From Desulfuribacillus alkaliarsenatis (GTDB lineage Bacteria; Bacillota; Bacilli; Desulfuribacillales; Desulfuribacillaceae): DNA of 64,000 bases. The notes under the pieces are model-generated. The model was not told where the DNA came from. It did no database searches and saw only the letters and a program-made list of their open reading frames with translations. The first letter of the stretch is position 1, and each line of letters begins with the position of its first letter. A program made the position numbers and the translations under genes. The stretch is from contig NZ_MIJE01000031.1 in NCBI RefSeq assembly GCF_001730225.1, forward strand, positions 62,001 to 126,000. Reading direction: 5' to 3'. This document shows positions 18,431 to 28,511 of this stretch, in pieces.

Positions 18431-19339
18431 TCACCCCATAAAAATCTGATTTCTTCCATTCTCTTTAGCTTTATATAACGCTTCATCTGACTGTTTAAAG
18501 AGGTCTTCACGATGCATTTCCGCGTTTGGCAAAACTGTAGCCACACCAATGCTTACCGTGACATATTCAGAGATTGGCGAACTTTCGTGTGGCAGCTGCA
18601 AACCAACAATTGCTTTTCGCAGCTGTTCAGCCACCTTAAATGCACTTTCAGCATCTGTGTCAGGAAGTAAACATGCAAATTCCTCACCGCCCCATCTAGC
18701 TAGCATGTCTAAAGGTCTTTTAAGAGTTTGTTTTAATGTAATTGCTACTTTACGTAGGCACTCATCACCTTCTAAGTGTCCATAGGTGTCATTGTAGCGT
18801 TTGAAATAATCTATATCAACCATTAACAAAGATAGAGAATGCTCATACCTAAGTGCTCTACGCCACTCCAGCTCTATAGCTTCATCGAAACGCCGGCGAT
18901 TTGCTACACCCGTTAAACCATCAACCATAGAGTTTTCCTTAAGTAAGTCTCTATATCTTTTCAACTCCAGATGATTATTCACCCTTGCCTTTACTATTGG
19001 CGGACTTATTGGTTTGGTAATATAGTCAATTGCTCCTAAGCTTAATCCATATTCCTCATCCTTAGCCTGGTTCATAGCCGTAACAAAAACTATCGGAATA
19101 TGCTTAGTCTCTGGAGCTGCTTTTAAGCGCTTACACACCTCATAGCCATCCATATCAGGCATCATTACATCTAACAATATTAAGTCAGGCTGGTCTTCTG
19201 AGAATGCTATCCGTAGCGCATCTTTGCCATTTGTTGCGATTTTAATTGCCCATACATCTTTTAGAAGGTCTGCCAATGCCATAATATTAGTTCTTGAGTC
19301 ATCAACTATGAGTATAGTTTGCTTTTTTTCGTCCTTCAT
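18431..19339 (-). CDS. Receiver-GGDEF response regulator (diguanylate cyclase)
   Basis: This 302-residue PleD-like regulator has an N-terminal receiver with the phospho-Asp in LILLDVMMPDMDGYEV and the Lys in DYITKPISPP, then a GGDEF domain whose active site reads GGEEF (near residue 218). An inhibitory I-site RPLD lies exactly five residues before it. It should make c-di-GMP when phosphorylated. The start overlaps the end of the large hybrid kinase by 4 bases, so that kinase is its probable phosphodonor. Confidence 0.92.
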   Translation of the reverse strand: MKDEKKQTILIVDDSRTNIMALADLLKDVWAIKIATNGKDALRIAFSEDQPDLILLDVMMPDMDGYEVCKRLKAAPETKHIPIVFVTAMNQAKDEEYGLSLGAIDYITKPISPPIVKARVNNHLELKRYRDLLKENSMVDGLTGVANRRRFDEAIELEWRRALRYEHSLSLLMVDIDYFKRYNDTYGHLEGDECLRKVAITLKQTLKRPLDMLARWGGEEFACLLPDTDAESAFKVAEQLRKAIVGLQLPHESSPISEYVTVSIGVATVLPNAEMHREDLFKQSDEALYKAKENGRNQIFMG

Positions 19340-22300
19340 GTCTGCTCCCCCCCATCATCAACGCTTAAGTCCGCTAACGCTACTCGTGCCCGAGTATAAT
19401 CAAATTCCTCTAAGGCGTGTTCTACTTTTGATATAATATCCTTCACCTTTGAATCGTTAGGTGCATTGTTTTTCAACTGCTGTATAATAACCTCGTCAAC
19501 TAAATAGTCCTTCTCGAGCAACTCTTTTATATTATCTAGTATTTCATAAAATGTTTCGCTAGTCTCAGCCGTTGTTTCAGCCGACACAGGGGTGGATTCT
19601 GTAAGTGTAACTAGTTTATTAATTGATTGCTTAACAACGAAAATCTCATCCAGAAGCTCTTTTATTATTCTCTGCACGCTATCTATAAGCTCGTTAGAAT
19701 TTTTAGTAGAATTATTTGCAAGCTTAGCTTCAATAGCCCTACATAGTTCCATTGTGTGCTTCGCACCAATATTGCCTGCTGATCCCTTAATAGTATGAAT
19801 TGAGTCCTTCAATTGCTTTAAATTAGAATTTTGTTGAGACAGGATTACCGATTCTGTAAGTCTATCTATATCTTCATTAAAATATCTTAGCAATCGTACA
19901 AATAGATCAATGTTGCCTCGCACCAGTTGAATAGCTCCTTGAACGTCTAATCCAGGCAACGAGTCTGGTAAATCACTTATACTAAAAGTCACAGACTCTT
20001 CTATATCGTTTGCAAGTTTAGAGGCTGACGGACTTTGTATCCAGTATGCAACTTTAGCAATAAAATCGTTTGGATTGAAAGGCTTGGTGATATAATCATC
20101 GGCTCCTGCTTCAATACTCTTCTCTCGATCACCCTTCATAGCATGTGCAGTCAGTGCTATTATTGGTATTTGACTCTTTTCTGGTTCTTGCATACTTCTA
20201 ATGCGTCGAGTAGCTTCATGTCCATCCATTTCTGGCATTTGCACATCCATTATTATTATATCAAAATTTTGCTTGTCTATAAGATTTATAGCCTCTATGC
20301 CATTCTCTGCAACAACAACCTTCAAGCCTACTTCTTCTAAAAACTCTTTAGCTATTTCTTGATTGATAACATTATCCTCAACTAATAATGCCGAGGAGCC
20401 ACCTAAATAAACCTGCTTTTTCAGATTGTCGTCTATTACTATCTCATCCTCATGTTGACTACCTGTAAATAAGTTTCCATCCTTTCCAAAGACATTAAGG
20501 ATACTATCAAATAATGAGGATTGATCAATTGGCTTCGCTAGAAAACCACTAAATTCTAATTCCTTCGCTTTTGCCTTCAGCTCAGTACTATCGTAGGCCG
20601 TAAGCATAATTATAACTGGCATATTTTTTAGTCCTGATTCACGTAACAGTAGAGCAGTTTCAAACCCATCTAAACCTGGCATCCGATAATCTAGTAATAT
20701 TAAATCAAATGTTTTTCTACCTGATTTCTCTAATTTGTTTATTTCTTCAACTGCTTCTTCTCCAGAGGCTACTGCCGTATAATTACAATTTAATGCATCC
20801 AAAAACTCACCTATAATCTCACGATCACCAGAATCATCATCAACAATAAGCACTTTTAGCTTTCTACTTTCAACCACGGAATCTAGCAATGTCTTATCAT
20901 AGTGTGGTGAAAAAGGCAATGTAAAATAGAAGGTTGAGCCTTTTCCAGGTTCGCTATCAAACCAAATCTGTCCACCCATATTCTCTACTAAGCGTTTTGT
21001 TATTGTTAATCCTAGTCCAGTACCTCCATACTTTCTTGTGGTTGATCCATCCGCCTGAAAAAATGGCTTGAATAACTCACCGTGCTTAGCTCCAACTATA
21101 CCTATTCCCGTATCTGTAACAGAGAATATTACTAAAATTTTGTTTGAATCCTTCTCATGTATATTCGCAGTAATAGAAATAGAACCCTGGTCAGTAAATT
21201 TCGCTGAGTTTCCAACTAAATTCAACAGGATTTGATGAAAACGCGTCCTATCACCCTGTACGAAAGACGGCAGTAATTTAGACACATCTGCAGAAATTTC
21301 TATGTTCTTTTCTGCTAATTGATCTTCAAACAGATCGACGGTGCTATTTATGACTTCATCAATTGAAAATGCTTCATTCTCGAACTCAATCTTATTAGCT
21401 TCTATCTTAGAGTAATCTAATATATCATTGATAATACTTAATAGATTAGTTGCAGATTGCTGAATCTTTTGCAAATTACGCTGTATTAAAGGGTCTTTGT
21501 TTTTATTAATGGTAATATAGCTTAAACCAATAATCCCGTTCATCGGGGTGCGTATTTCGTGACTCATATTTGCTAAGAACTGCCCTTTAGCCTTATTCGC
21601 ATCTTCTGCTATTTGCTTTTCTTTTATTAGCTGCTCTTGGTAGACTTTATTCTCTAGCCATGACTCATTAAGGGCATCAACTAGTATTGTCAATTCTGAG
21701 TTTTCCTGTACAGAAATCAACTCCTGCTTGTTAACCATTCTATTCTTTACCTGTTCTGTTACATACGCAATTGGCTTCATTGTACGTTTCGCTAATAAAG
21801 CACCTAATCCAAGATAAATCACAAGTGCAATTACTACTAATACTGCTATTATGCGATATATATATTGCAATTCTTCACCAATGCTTGTTAATGACGTTTG
21901 CTTAACCACAACTCCTAAATCGTGACTTAATACTTTATAGGTAATTAATTGGTCATTACTTGTGAAACTCTTTACTTCAGATCTGTCAGACTGATTGTTA
22001 AGGCCTTCAATCTGATCTAAGCTAATTCCATACTCAAAGAGCGAAATATGGTGAGTGTTTAACTGTTCATCTCCATCACCCATTTGACTTATGTTCAAAA
22101 AAATTATTCCTTCTTTATCGAACATAATAACATCGCCATCGTCATATGCGTGCTCTTGGGCCAGCAGCCCTTCTATCCAGCTTGGATTTAATTGATGGAC
22201 AGCAATATAAGATAATTCATCACGGGCGTCAAAGACAGGGATGATTATGTCTATTATCAAATATTGCTCAAATGGATGATATCTCGTATCAAAAATGGCT

Positions 22301-22713
22301 TCATGGGTGTTGACTGCTTGCTTATAAATGTCCCTACCTTGATAGTTATAACCGATTCTCACAGGATCAGTTGCATATTTAACGATCCCTTGTTTATCAA
22401 GAAAAATCGACTCAAAATATCGTGAATCACTATCTATTATATCAATGATTTGCTTTGGATAGGTTGCCCCTAACACATTATGATAGTTTTGCAATCTTTG
22501 CTTTTCTTCTTCAATAAAAGATAATATTCTTGCTTCGTACCGTTCAACAACCTTCTCCGCCTCTTTTTCATAGGTAGTAACCATCGTAGTTGTGATATAA
22601 AAATAGACAAATATACCGATTAAAAAAATTATAATCAGCCCAGCAGACATGAAGAAACTGAAAAACCGCAGTTTAAGTCTATTATTAAGTAAAAACCAAT
22701 CTAGGAGATTCAT
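19336..22713 (-). CDS. Membrane hybrid histidine kinase with two receivers and HPt
   Basis: This 1125-residue kinase has a membrane segment (about 17-40), an extracytoplasmic Cache-type sensor (about 45-280), a second membrane segment (about 285-308), HisKA with MSHEIRTPMNGIIGLS (near residue 385), HATPase (GTGLGLTITKRLVENMGG), two receivers (LLDYRMPGLDG and IIMDVQMPEMDG) and a C-terminal HPt with phospho-His in HTIKGSAGNIG (near residue 960). This is a full phosphorelay in one chain. It starts on the base next to the solute-binding lipoprotein's stop and overlaps the GGDEF regulator. Confidence 0.9.
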   Translation of the reverse strand: MNLLDWFLLNNRLKLRFFSFFMSAGLIIIFLIGIFVYFYITTTMVTTYEKEAEKVVERYEARILSFIEEEKQRLQNYHNVLGATYPKQIIDIIDSDSRYFESIFLDKQGIVKYATDPVRIGYNYQGRDIYKQAVNTHEAIFDTRYHPFEQYLIIDIIIPVFDARDELSYIAVHQLNPSWIEGLLAQEHAYDDGDVIMFDKEGIIFLNISQMGDGDEQLNTHHISLFEYGISLDQIEGLNNQSDRSEVKSFTSNDQLITYKVLSHDLGVVVKQTSLTSIGEELQYIYRIIAVLVVIALVIYLGLGALLAKRTMKPIAYVTEQVKNRMVNKQELISVQENSELTILVDALNESWLENKVYQEQLIKEKQIAEDANKAKGQFLANMSHEIRTPMNGIIGLSYITINKNKDPLIQRNLQKIQQSATNLLSIINDILDYSKIEANKIEFENEAFSIDEVINSTVDLFEDQLAEKNIEISADVSKLLPSFVQGDRTRFHQILLNLVGNSAKFTDQGSISITANIHEKDSNKILVIFSVTDTGIGIVGAKHGELFKPFFQADGSTTRKYGGTGLGLTITKRLVENMGGQIWFDSEPGKGSTFYFTLPFSPHYDKTLLDSVVESRKLKVLIVDDDSGDREIIGEFLDALNCNYTAVASGEEAVEEINKLEKSGRKTFDLILLDYRMPGLDGFETALLLRESGLKNMPVIIMLTAYDSTELKAKAKELEFSGFLAKPIDQSSLFDSILNVFGKDGNLFTGSQHEDEIVIDDNLKKQVYLGGSSALLVEDNVINQEIAKEFLEEVGLKVVVAENGIEAINLIDKQNFDIIIMDVQMPEMDGHEATRRIRSMQEPEKSQIPIIALTAHAMKGDREKSIEAGADDYITKPFNPNDFIAKVAYWIQSPSASKLANDIEESVTFSISDLPDSLPGLDVQGAIQLVRGNIDLFVRLLRYFNEDIDRLTESVILSQQNSNLKQLKDSIHTIKGSAGNIGAKHTMELCRAIEAKLANNSTKNSNELIDSVQRIIKELLDEIFVVKQSINKLVTLTESTPVSAETTAETSETFYEILDNIKELLEKDYLVDEVIIQQLKNNAPNDSKVKDIISKVEHALEEFDYTRARVALADLSVDDGGEQT

Positions 22714-23895
22714 TTAATAGTTCACCTCAGCAAAAAAACCCTCGCTAATTTGTACAATTCTAAATGTGCTATCCACTAACATACCATGATCATCAAAAGC
22801 AATAGGTCCTACCATCCGTTCTTGATTATAGCTATGTAATTGCTCCTTAAGCGCACTGGTAATGTCACTACTATTAGCAACAATTTCAGACTCAACTAAC
22901 TCATATAACAAGCTAAAGCCATCGTATACCCAAGGTCCGAGTGTATCAAAACGGTGATAGCCTATCGCTACCCTATATCTTTCTACAAATGATTGAAACT
23001 CTAAATCATCCGTTTGATCAACCTTCAGAAATATTTCTGGTACAAAAGTATACATAGGTAAATCAATTCCTTGTAAATCAGCTATCCCCTCAATACTGAT
23101 TGTTACTCCTGTTAAAAAAATAGGTTTTTGCACTTTAGCGATAGCAAGCTGCTGTAAAAAATGCTCGATTTGGGCAGATCCTAGGAAGGCTGCAATTACA
23201 TCATAACTATCTTCCTCAGCTTTCAACCAGTTAATGTAACTGCGAAAATCTTGTACGCCACTAGCAAATTCTTCAACATCTTTTATAGCAACTCCCTCTG
23301 CTTCTAACATCAGACGTATATCGTTCCACCTTTGTGCAACATTTTGCAAATCAGAATGTACTACTGTGATACTTTCTGCATCTAAGTGGTTTAGTAACAA
23401 TTCTTTGGCTATTTCTTTCTCTTGTACTAATCTACTGCGATAGGAAAAGCTCCACTTATTGTCAGTAAAAATAGCCTCATCTATTGCAAAAAAAGATAAA
23501 TGAGGTATCCTATACTCTTCTGCCAAATCAGCAAGTAATTCAGTTCCTGGACTATTAAAGTCTCCAACTATTGCAACTACATCTTCTGAATTTTTATCTA
23601 AATATTTTTTTGCCATCTGGTAACCATTCACTTCTTCACCAGTATATGTTATAAAGTGATTCCTTAATGATACAGCGTTAGAATTTTTATTGTAATCCGC
23701 CAAGGCCATCTCCGCAGCCACCAACAACCTGGTAGGGTTTAAGCTAGCCGTATCAGATTGGTCTTTAGTAACAACTAGCACTATTCTATCTTCGGCATTA
23801 TCAGATTTAACATTACTACATCCAATTACTCCAATAATAATGGCTAAAATAAGTAAACTTGCGGCAATAATAGCAAATTTGCGTGATTTCCCCAT
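22714..23895 (-). CDS. Periplasmic-binding-type lipoprotein (ligand sensor partner)
   Basis: This 393-residue lipoprotein (lipobox IIGVIGC) has the fold of branched-chain amino-acid/amide-binding proteins (AAEMALADYN near the start, VVAIVGDFNSPGTELLADLAEEYRIPHLSF around residue 115). No ABC permease or ATPase is near; it is followed with no gap by the sensor kinase. I infer that it delivers a ligand signal to that kinase. ATG 23895 has GGGGGA upstream; another ATG at 23910 is less well placed. The ligand is unknown. Confidence 0.78.
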   Translation of the reverse strand: MGKSRKFAIIAASLLILAIIIGVIGCSNVKSDNAEDRIVLVVTKDQSDTASLNPTRLLVAAEMALADYNKNSNAVSLRNHFITYTGEEVNGYQMAKKYLDKNSEDVVAIVGDFNSPGTELLADLAEEYRIPHLSFFAIDEAIFTDNKWSFSYRSRLVQEKEIAKELLLNHLDAESITVVHSDLQNVAQRWNDIRLMLEAEGVAIKDVEEFASGVQDFRSYINWLKAEEDSYDVIAAFLGSAQIEHFLQQLAIAKVQKPIFLTGVTISIEGIADLQGIDLPMYTFVPEIFLKVDQTDDLEFQSFVERYRVAIGYHRFDTLGPWVYDGFSLLYELVESEIVANSSDITSALKEQLHSYNQERMVGPIAFDDHGMLVDSTFRIVQISEGFFAEVNY

Positions 23896-24008
23896 GGCTT
23901 TTTCCCCCATAACTACGCTCTACTAAACTTCTACTGAACGTTTACTGTCACTACTGAAAAAAGTCTTTTTCATTAAACTTATTAACGAAAAAGACTGATT
24001 AATTCAAT

Positions 24009-24284
24009 CTATCTTATTGTAAATGATTTATCTTCTTGGCCAGGCTTCCATTCAATTTCTATTTCAAACTTGTGCCGTTCACCTTTGCTTTCATACTTAA
24101 GCTCTAGCTTTGTGTTGCCTTCAGGTCTGATATCAAACTGCTCGCCTGCTTGTTCAATTTGAAATGAACCTTGTGTGTCAAGCTTGTCAGCAACAACTCT
24201 GAGGAAATCCGCAATTTCATTGACTGTTCTACGTTCTTCACTCTTAAAGTGCACAACCGTTCTTGGCTTCTGGTCCATAACCAT
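24009..24284 (-). CDS. Amphi-Trp domain protein
   Basis: This 91-residue protein is one amphi-Trp domain: helix with TVNEIADFLRVVADKL, beta strands, and the closing IEIEWKPGQ that carries the conserved Trp. The family's biochemical role is not established. ATG 24284 has AAGGAG 8 bases upstream, which is better than the in-frame GTG at 24293. It appears to be a single-gene unit. Confidence 0.75.
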   Translation of the reverse strand: MVMDQKPRTVVHFKSEERRTVNEIADFLRVVADKLDTQGSFQIEQAGEQFDIRPEGNTKLELKYESKGERHKFEIEIEWKPGQEDKSFTIR

Positions 24285-24420
24285 AGCAAACACTCCTTTT
24301 AAAATAGTAATTTCAAGCTTTTTATTATATGCTTTTGTTACTCTTTTAGTACTTATATTCTACCATCTCAACACTGTCATTGTCCAAGCTTTTACCCAAC
24401 TTCACACAATGAAAGCGTTA

Positions 24421-24786
24421 TTATTTTAAGATTTTGTTAACACGTGAAAGCAATACATCAGAAGTAAATGGTTTACTTATAAAGTCATTCACTTTATAGC
24501 GTACCGCAAGCTCTACTACGTCCTTCGAAGGCTTCCCTGTAATTAAAAGAACAGGGATTTTTTCCGTAATTGGGTTGAAGCGAATGTTCTCCAATGCTGT
24601 CAGCCCGCTCATACCAGGCATATGTAAGTCTGTAATAATCAGAGCATACTCATTGAAGTCCTTTGTCACATTAAAAAACACCTCAGCGTCGTTAAATTCT
24701 TCCACTTGATATTGCTCTTGCTCTAGAATCTGCCTTGCATAAACACGAAATGTTTTACTGTCATCAATTAATGCAATTTTTCTCAC
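24421..24786 (-). CDS. Single-domain response regulator
   Basis: This 121-residue receiver has the acidic pair in LIDDSKTF, phospho-Asp in LIITDLHMPGMSG (near residue 54), Thr in LLITGK and Lys in FISKPF. It has no output domain. A structured, terminator-ending leader (24820-24905) lies just upstream, so its expression may be controlled by transcription attenuation. The nearest signalling partner upstream is the MCP at 24979. Confidence 0.85.
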   Translation of the reverse strand: MRKIALIDDSKTFRVYARQILEQEQYQVEEFNDAEVFFNVTKDFNEYALIITDLHMPGMSGLTALENIRFNPITEKIPVLLITGKPSKDVVELAVRYKVNDFISKPFTSDVLLSRVNKILK

Positions 24787-24819
24787 GAAACCTATCCCCT
24801 ATCCATTCTATATGCACAC

Positions 24820-24905
24820 AAAAAACCGACCATAAGTATGGTCGGTTGCGCTACTCGCTCATAATCATCTAAAGCGCCCAAATAATAGATGACTCTTCTT
24901 TGCTT
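24820..24905 (-). ncRNA. Candidate structured leader RNA with pseudoknot and terminator
   Basis: On the minus strand a promoter-like TTGACT (24935-24930) precedes a roughly 85-nt segment. AGTCATCTA pairs with TAGATGATT (9 bp, one G-U) around a 14-nt loop; GCGCT within that loop can pair with AGCGC downstream, giving a pseudoknot. A strong terminator follows (AACCGACCAT 24824-24833 pairing with ATGGTCGGTT 24838-24847, then TTTTTT). The response regulator start is 34 bases further on. It could be a riboswitch-like leader, a small RNA, or just the 3' end of the MCP transcript. It matches no riboswitch consensus I know. Confidence 0.45.
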
Positions 24906-24978
24906 CCAATACAGTATATAGTTTTTTCTCTAGTCAAGTTTTATTAAATTATACTATATGAAATACAAATTTTGCAAT

Positions 24979-26979
24979 TTATAATTTAAAACTTTTGCTC
25001 AGTTCTTGTAAGTCTTCTGCCATATCGTTCAACTGCTCTGCTGCGTTTACAACCGTTTTCATAATAACCAACTGCTCTTCAGCCATTTTTGTAATGTCTT
25101 GAGTTCTATCAGTTGTAGCACTTGATGTACTAGCCAGTTCTTGTACTGAAGCAGTTACTTCTTCCGAGCTAGCAGACATTTGTTCCGCGATAGCAGATAA
25201 GTCCTCAACCTGGGAAGCAACACCTTCTACAGAGGTTACAATCTCCGAGAATATATTAGTTACTTCTTCAAAAACTTTTATTCCTTTCTCAACTTCTTGC
25301 TTACTGCCCTCCATAGAAGCGGAAGCCTGTATTGTTTTGTTCTGAATTTGTTGTATTATTTGATATATCTTACCAGTAGATTTCGATGTTTGATCAGCTA
25401 ACTTACGTATTTCATCAGCTACCACAGCAAAACCCTTGCCTGCTTCTCCTGCCCTAGCGGCTTCAATAGCAGCGTTCAGTGCTAAAAGATTAGTCTGCTC
25501 AGAAATCTCTGATATGATATTGGCTATCCCGCCAATCTCCTCTGAGTCTGTTTTCAATTCGTTGATAATATGCGATGTTTCCGTTACACCATCTCTAATC
25601 ATTGATATACTTTCAATACTGCTTTTCATCGAACTATTTCCTTCTTGCGCCTTAATACGCATCTCGTTAGATGATTCTGCAACTAGCGTTGATGTTTCAG
25701 CCACCCTACCTATCCCTACAGCCATTTCTTCCATAGCAACAGATGTCTCTTTAGCGCTAGTTAACTGCGTTTCAGCGCTACGAGCCACATCATGAATCGC
25801 ATCTGATGTCATATCGGAGGCTTTAATTGATTGTTGTGAATTCACCTTCAATACATTTGCAGCTTCTCGCAAATCATTGTTCTTTGTTTGTAAGGATTTT
25901 ACCAGTTCACGAATTTTTTCACTCATAGTGTTAAATGCATCACCTAATGTGTTTAACTCATAACTTGAATTGATATTAACTGGCTCAAATCGCAAATCAC
26001 TGTTCGACATTTTCTGTGACACTTCTGTAAGTGTCTTTATAGGAGCTAATTGTTTCTTAATACTAATTGTTAAAATAATAACAGTAAGAATGATAATAAG
26101 ACTGGAAATAGCTAAATTAATGTACAAGTCTCTGCTCATTTCAGACAATAACTGTTGATTGTCGTTTGTCTGTAGTAATACCCATCTTGGTACTCCTGAA
26201 TAATCAGTTAGGGGGACTATTAGCATACTAAGGTAGCCATCCTCTAAGATTATTGATTGGGCATTTTTCAAAGAATTCATGTTATTTAAATTAAGCATAA
26301 TCGTTGTTTTTTCAACATTTGCATCAATACCCGTTAGATGAATAAGTTCTGACTCCTCACCTATTGCGTAGAAGTCCCAATCTCCTCCATACTCTTGTTG
26401 TAGAGATTGCAGGAACGCGCTAGTTAACCCCATACCCAGTTCAACTGTTCCTAGATGAGTTCCTGCACTGCTTTGCATGGGAACAACATATCTGAAACCA
26501 GCACCTGCAACTCCACCTTCCAGCCCTTGTATTACTGCCCGTTGGTTATTAGCTTCTACAACAGTATGTCTGAAAGATGAGAGATCATCGCCATATGTTT
26601 CTGGTTGGTGAACTCTAAAAAAAGAACTTGCGTCTGGCAAATGAAACTGATATTGCCTAATACCTTGGGCGAAAAAGCCCTCCATACTAGATAGGGTTAA
26701 ATCAGCTAACTGTTCACGGTCTCTATTTCGAAAAGCATCAACAATCTGCTTATTTTCTACTACAGGGTTCAATCCAATAGCTAACATGTTGAATTGCTGA
26801 TTCAGTCTCTGTTCAACACCGTTAGTAATAATAGCCTGCCTGTCCGACTGTAAACGATTATAATGCTCTTTGTTAGTTGTGTGAAAGTCAAAAGCAACAT
26901 AAGCAAGTAATACTATAAATGCAAGTAATATCAAGATTCCAATCTTGTTTGCAACCGACAGCCGCTTTATAACATTCAT
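24979..26979 (-). CDS. Methyl-accepting chemotaxis protein with Cache-type sensor
   Basis: This 666-residue transmembrane receptor has a membrane segment (about 12-30), an extracellular dCache-like sensor (about 35-275), a second membrane segment (about 283-305), HAMP, and an MCP signalling domain with tip [20 protein letters not shown] and [20 protein letters not shown]. It should pass ligand signals to CheA. AAGGAGGAG precedes ATG 26979. It is monocistronic by position. The ligand is unknown. Confidence 0.92.
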   Translation of the reverse strand: MNVIKRLSVANKIGILILLAFIVLLAYVAFDFHTTNKEHYNRLQSDRQAIITNGVEQRLNQQFNMLAIGLNPVVENKQIVDAFRNRDREQLADLTLSSMEGFFAQGIRQYQFHLPDASSFFRVHQPETYGDDLSSFRHTVVEANNQRAVIQGLEGGVAGAGFRYVVPMQSSAGTHLGTVELGMGLTSAFLQSLQQEYGGDWDFYAIGEESELIHLTGIDANVEKTTIMLNLNNMNSLKNAQSIILEDGYLSMLIVPLTDYSGVPRWVLLQTNDNQQLLSEMSRDLYINLAISSLIIILTVIILTISIKKQLAPIKTLTEVSQKMSNSDLRFEPVNINSSYELNTLGDAFNTMSEKIRELVKSLQTKNNDLREAANVLKVNSQQSIKASDMTSDAIHDVARSAETQLTSAKETSVAMEEMAVGIGRVAETSTLVAESSNEMRIKAQEGNSSMKSSIESISMIRDGVTETSHIINELKTDSEEIGGIANIISEISEQTNLLALNAAIEAARAGEAGKGFAVVADEIRKLADQTSKSTGKIYQIIQQIQNKTIQASASMEGSKQEVEKGIKVFEEVTNIFSEIVTSVEGVASQVEDLSAIAEQMSASSEEVTASVQELASTSSATTDRTQDITKMAEEQLVIMKTVVNAAEQLNDMAEDLQELSKSFKL

Positions 26980-27101
26980 AACTAATCTCCTCCTTATAAT
27001 TTCTTGTCTATAGCTTCATTATTACTTCATAATTGCATATTGTCAAATCAATTAACCAGCTATAACACAATATAAGTACGAGATTTAGTATCTGCCTACG
27101 C

Positions 27102-28511
27102 TTATTTTCCACAGTTAGGTAATTTTATTGTAAAAGTTGTCCCTTTACCTAATTCACTGGCAACTGTAATAGCACCATTATGTGCTTCAATAATTCCCTT
27201 TGTAATTGCAAGCCCTAAGCCAGTTCCTCCAGATGATCTTGCCCTTGATAAGTCTCCTCGGTAAAATCGTTGAAAAACATGCTCTAATTCCTGTTCACTC
27301 ATACCTTGACCCGTATCTTCTACATCTACGATTAGAAATTCCCCTTGATTTATTGTGCGAATAGAAATCGTCTTATCTGAGTTCTTTAAATATCGGATTC
27401 CATTTGTAATTATATTGATAAATACTTGAATCAAACGGTTGCGGTCTCCAGTAATTTGTGATTTATTAGCATTTAACTGCAACTTGAGTGTAATATCCTT
27501 CTCATCAGCTTCCCAAGCAAATAGAGAAGCTATGTGCTCCAACAATTCATGTATATTCACTATTTCATTAGAGATTGGCAAACGGTCATCTTCTAACAAA
27601 CTAACTTCTTGGAGATCGTTAATGAGCTTAGATAAACGTAATACTTCATCATGTAGAACTAGTATCTCTTTTTGGCTTACAAGCTTTGGTGAGTTCTGCA
27701 TCATCTCAAGTTTGCCACGTAATGTTGTTATTGGTGTTCTTAATTCATGTGCAATATCGGTAATAAGTTGATTTTTTATTTTTTCATTTTTCTGAATAGT
27801 ATCTACCATTTCATTAAACGATTCAGCTAAATCTCCAATTTCATCCTTAGTATCTATCGCCAAACGTGTTTGATAATTTCTTTCCGATACCCTTTTTACA
27901 CCTTCTCGAAGTTGAAGAAGATGTTTTGACATTCTCGTAGATAAAACAAAACCAATCGCTCCAGCAAACAAAAGTGTAAAAATGGCCACATAAATTATTG
28001 CTCTATTCATTGAACTAGCAAACTGATCTTCTATTGTCATGACTGTAGTTGTTACAGCATCACGTATAACAACCGTACCAATCTGCTCTTGGTCAACTAT
28101 AATAGGCGCTCCTTTACGGTATTCGCGTTCTTCAATAATTTGTCCTAGCTCCGTGCCTCCTGAATCGTAAACAATACGTTTGTTTTCATCTACAACAATT
28201 AATTGTTCCTGGGCTATAGATTGCATTCGTCCCATTCCCGCTCCTCTTCCACGTTGCATCATAGCCATACGATTGTGCTCTGGACTTCCAATAATCATAC
28301 TATCTATAAAAATATCCTGAATGTTATCAAATGATTTATATTCTTTGTAGTAGAACGAAAAAAAACCCGCCCATTGGTTTGCTAGATTCTCGTGTTTTGC
28401 TTCTAAATACTGGTGAAACATCATATTTGCTGATAAATAAATTGCGCCAGAAAAAACGAAAACAATCAAGACCGTCACCAGTAGAAAAGCAGCAATTAGC
28501 TTAGTTCTCAT
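27102..28511 (-). CDS. BaeS-like sensor histidine kinase
   Basis: This 469-residue membrane kinase has an N-terminal membrane segment (about 7-30), an extracytoplasmic sensor (about 35-165), a second segment (about 170-190), HAMP, HisKA with DIAHELRTPITTLRG (near residue 252) and HATPase (GGTGLGLAITKGIIEAHNG). The sensor carries an odd Met/Arg/Gly stretch MMQRGRGAGMGRMQ (about 82-95) that recalls the Met/Gly-rich protein encoded upstream at 29419. It overlaps its cognate regulator gene by 11 bases. Confidence 0.9.
   Translation of the reverse strand: MRTKLIAAFLLVTVLIVFVFSGAIYLSANMMFHQYLEAKHENLANQWAGFFSFYYKEYKSFDNIQDIFIDSMIIGSPEHNRMAMMQRGRGAGMGRMQSIAQEQLIVVDENKRIVYDSGGTELGQIIEEREYRKGAPIIVDQEQIGTVVIRDAVTTTVMTIEDQFASSMNRAIIYVAIFTLLFAGAIGFVLSTRMSKHLLQLREGVKRVSERNYQTRLAIDTKDEIGDLAESFNEMVDTIQKNEKIKNQLITDIAHELRTPITTLRGKLEMMQNSPKLVSQKEILVLHDEVLRLSKLINDLQEVSLLEDDRLPISNEIVNIHELLEHIASLFAWEADEKDITLKLQLNANKSQITGDRNRLIQVFINIITNGIRYLKNSDKTISIRTINQGEFLIVDVEDTGQGMSEQELEHVFQRFYRGDLSRARSSGGTGLGLAITKGIIEAHNGAITVASELGKGTTFTIKLPNCGK

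Noticed and set aside
24820-24905. c-di-GMP-I (GEMM) riboswitch
   Set aside because: The conserved CACGCACAGGGCAAACC and GACGCAAAGCC blocks are missing; only the general leader layout fits.
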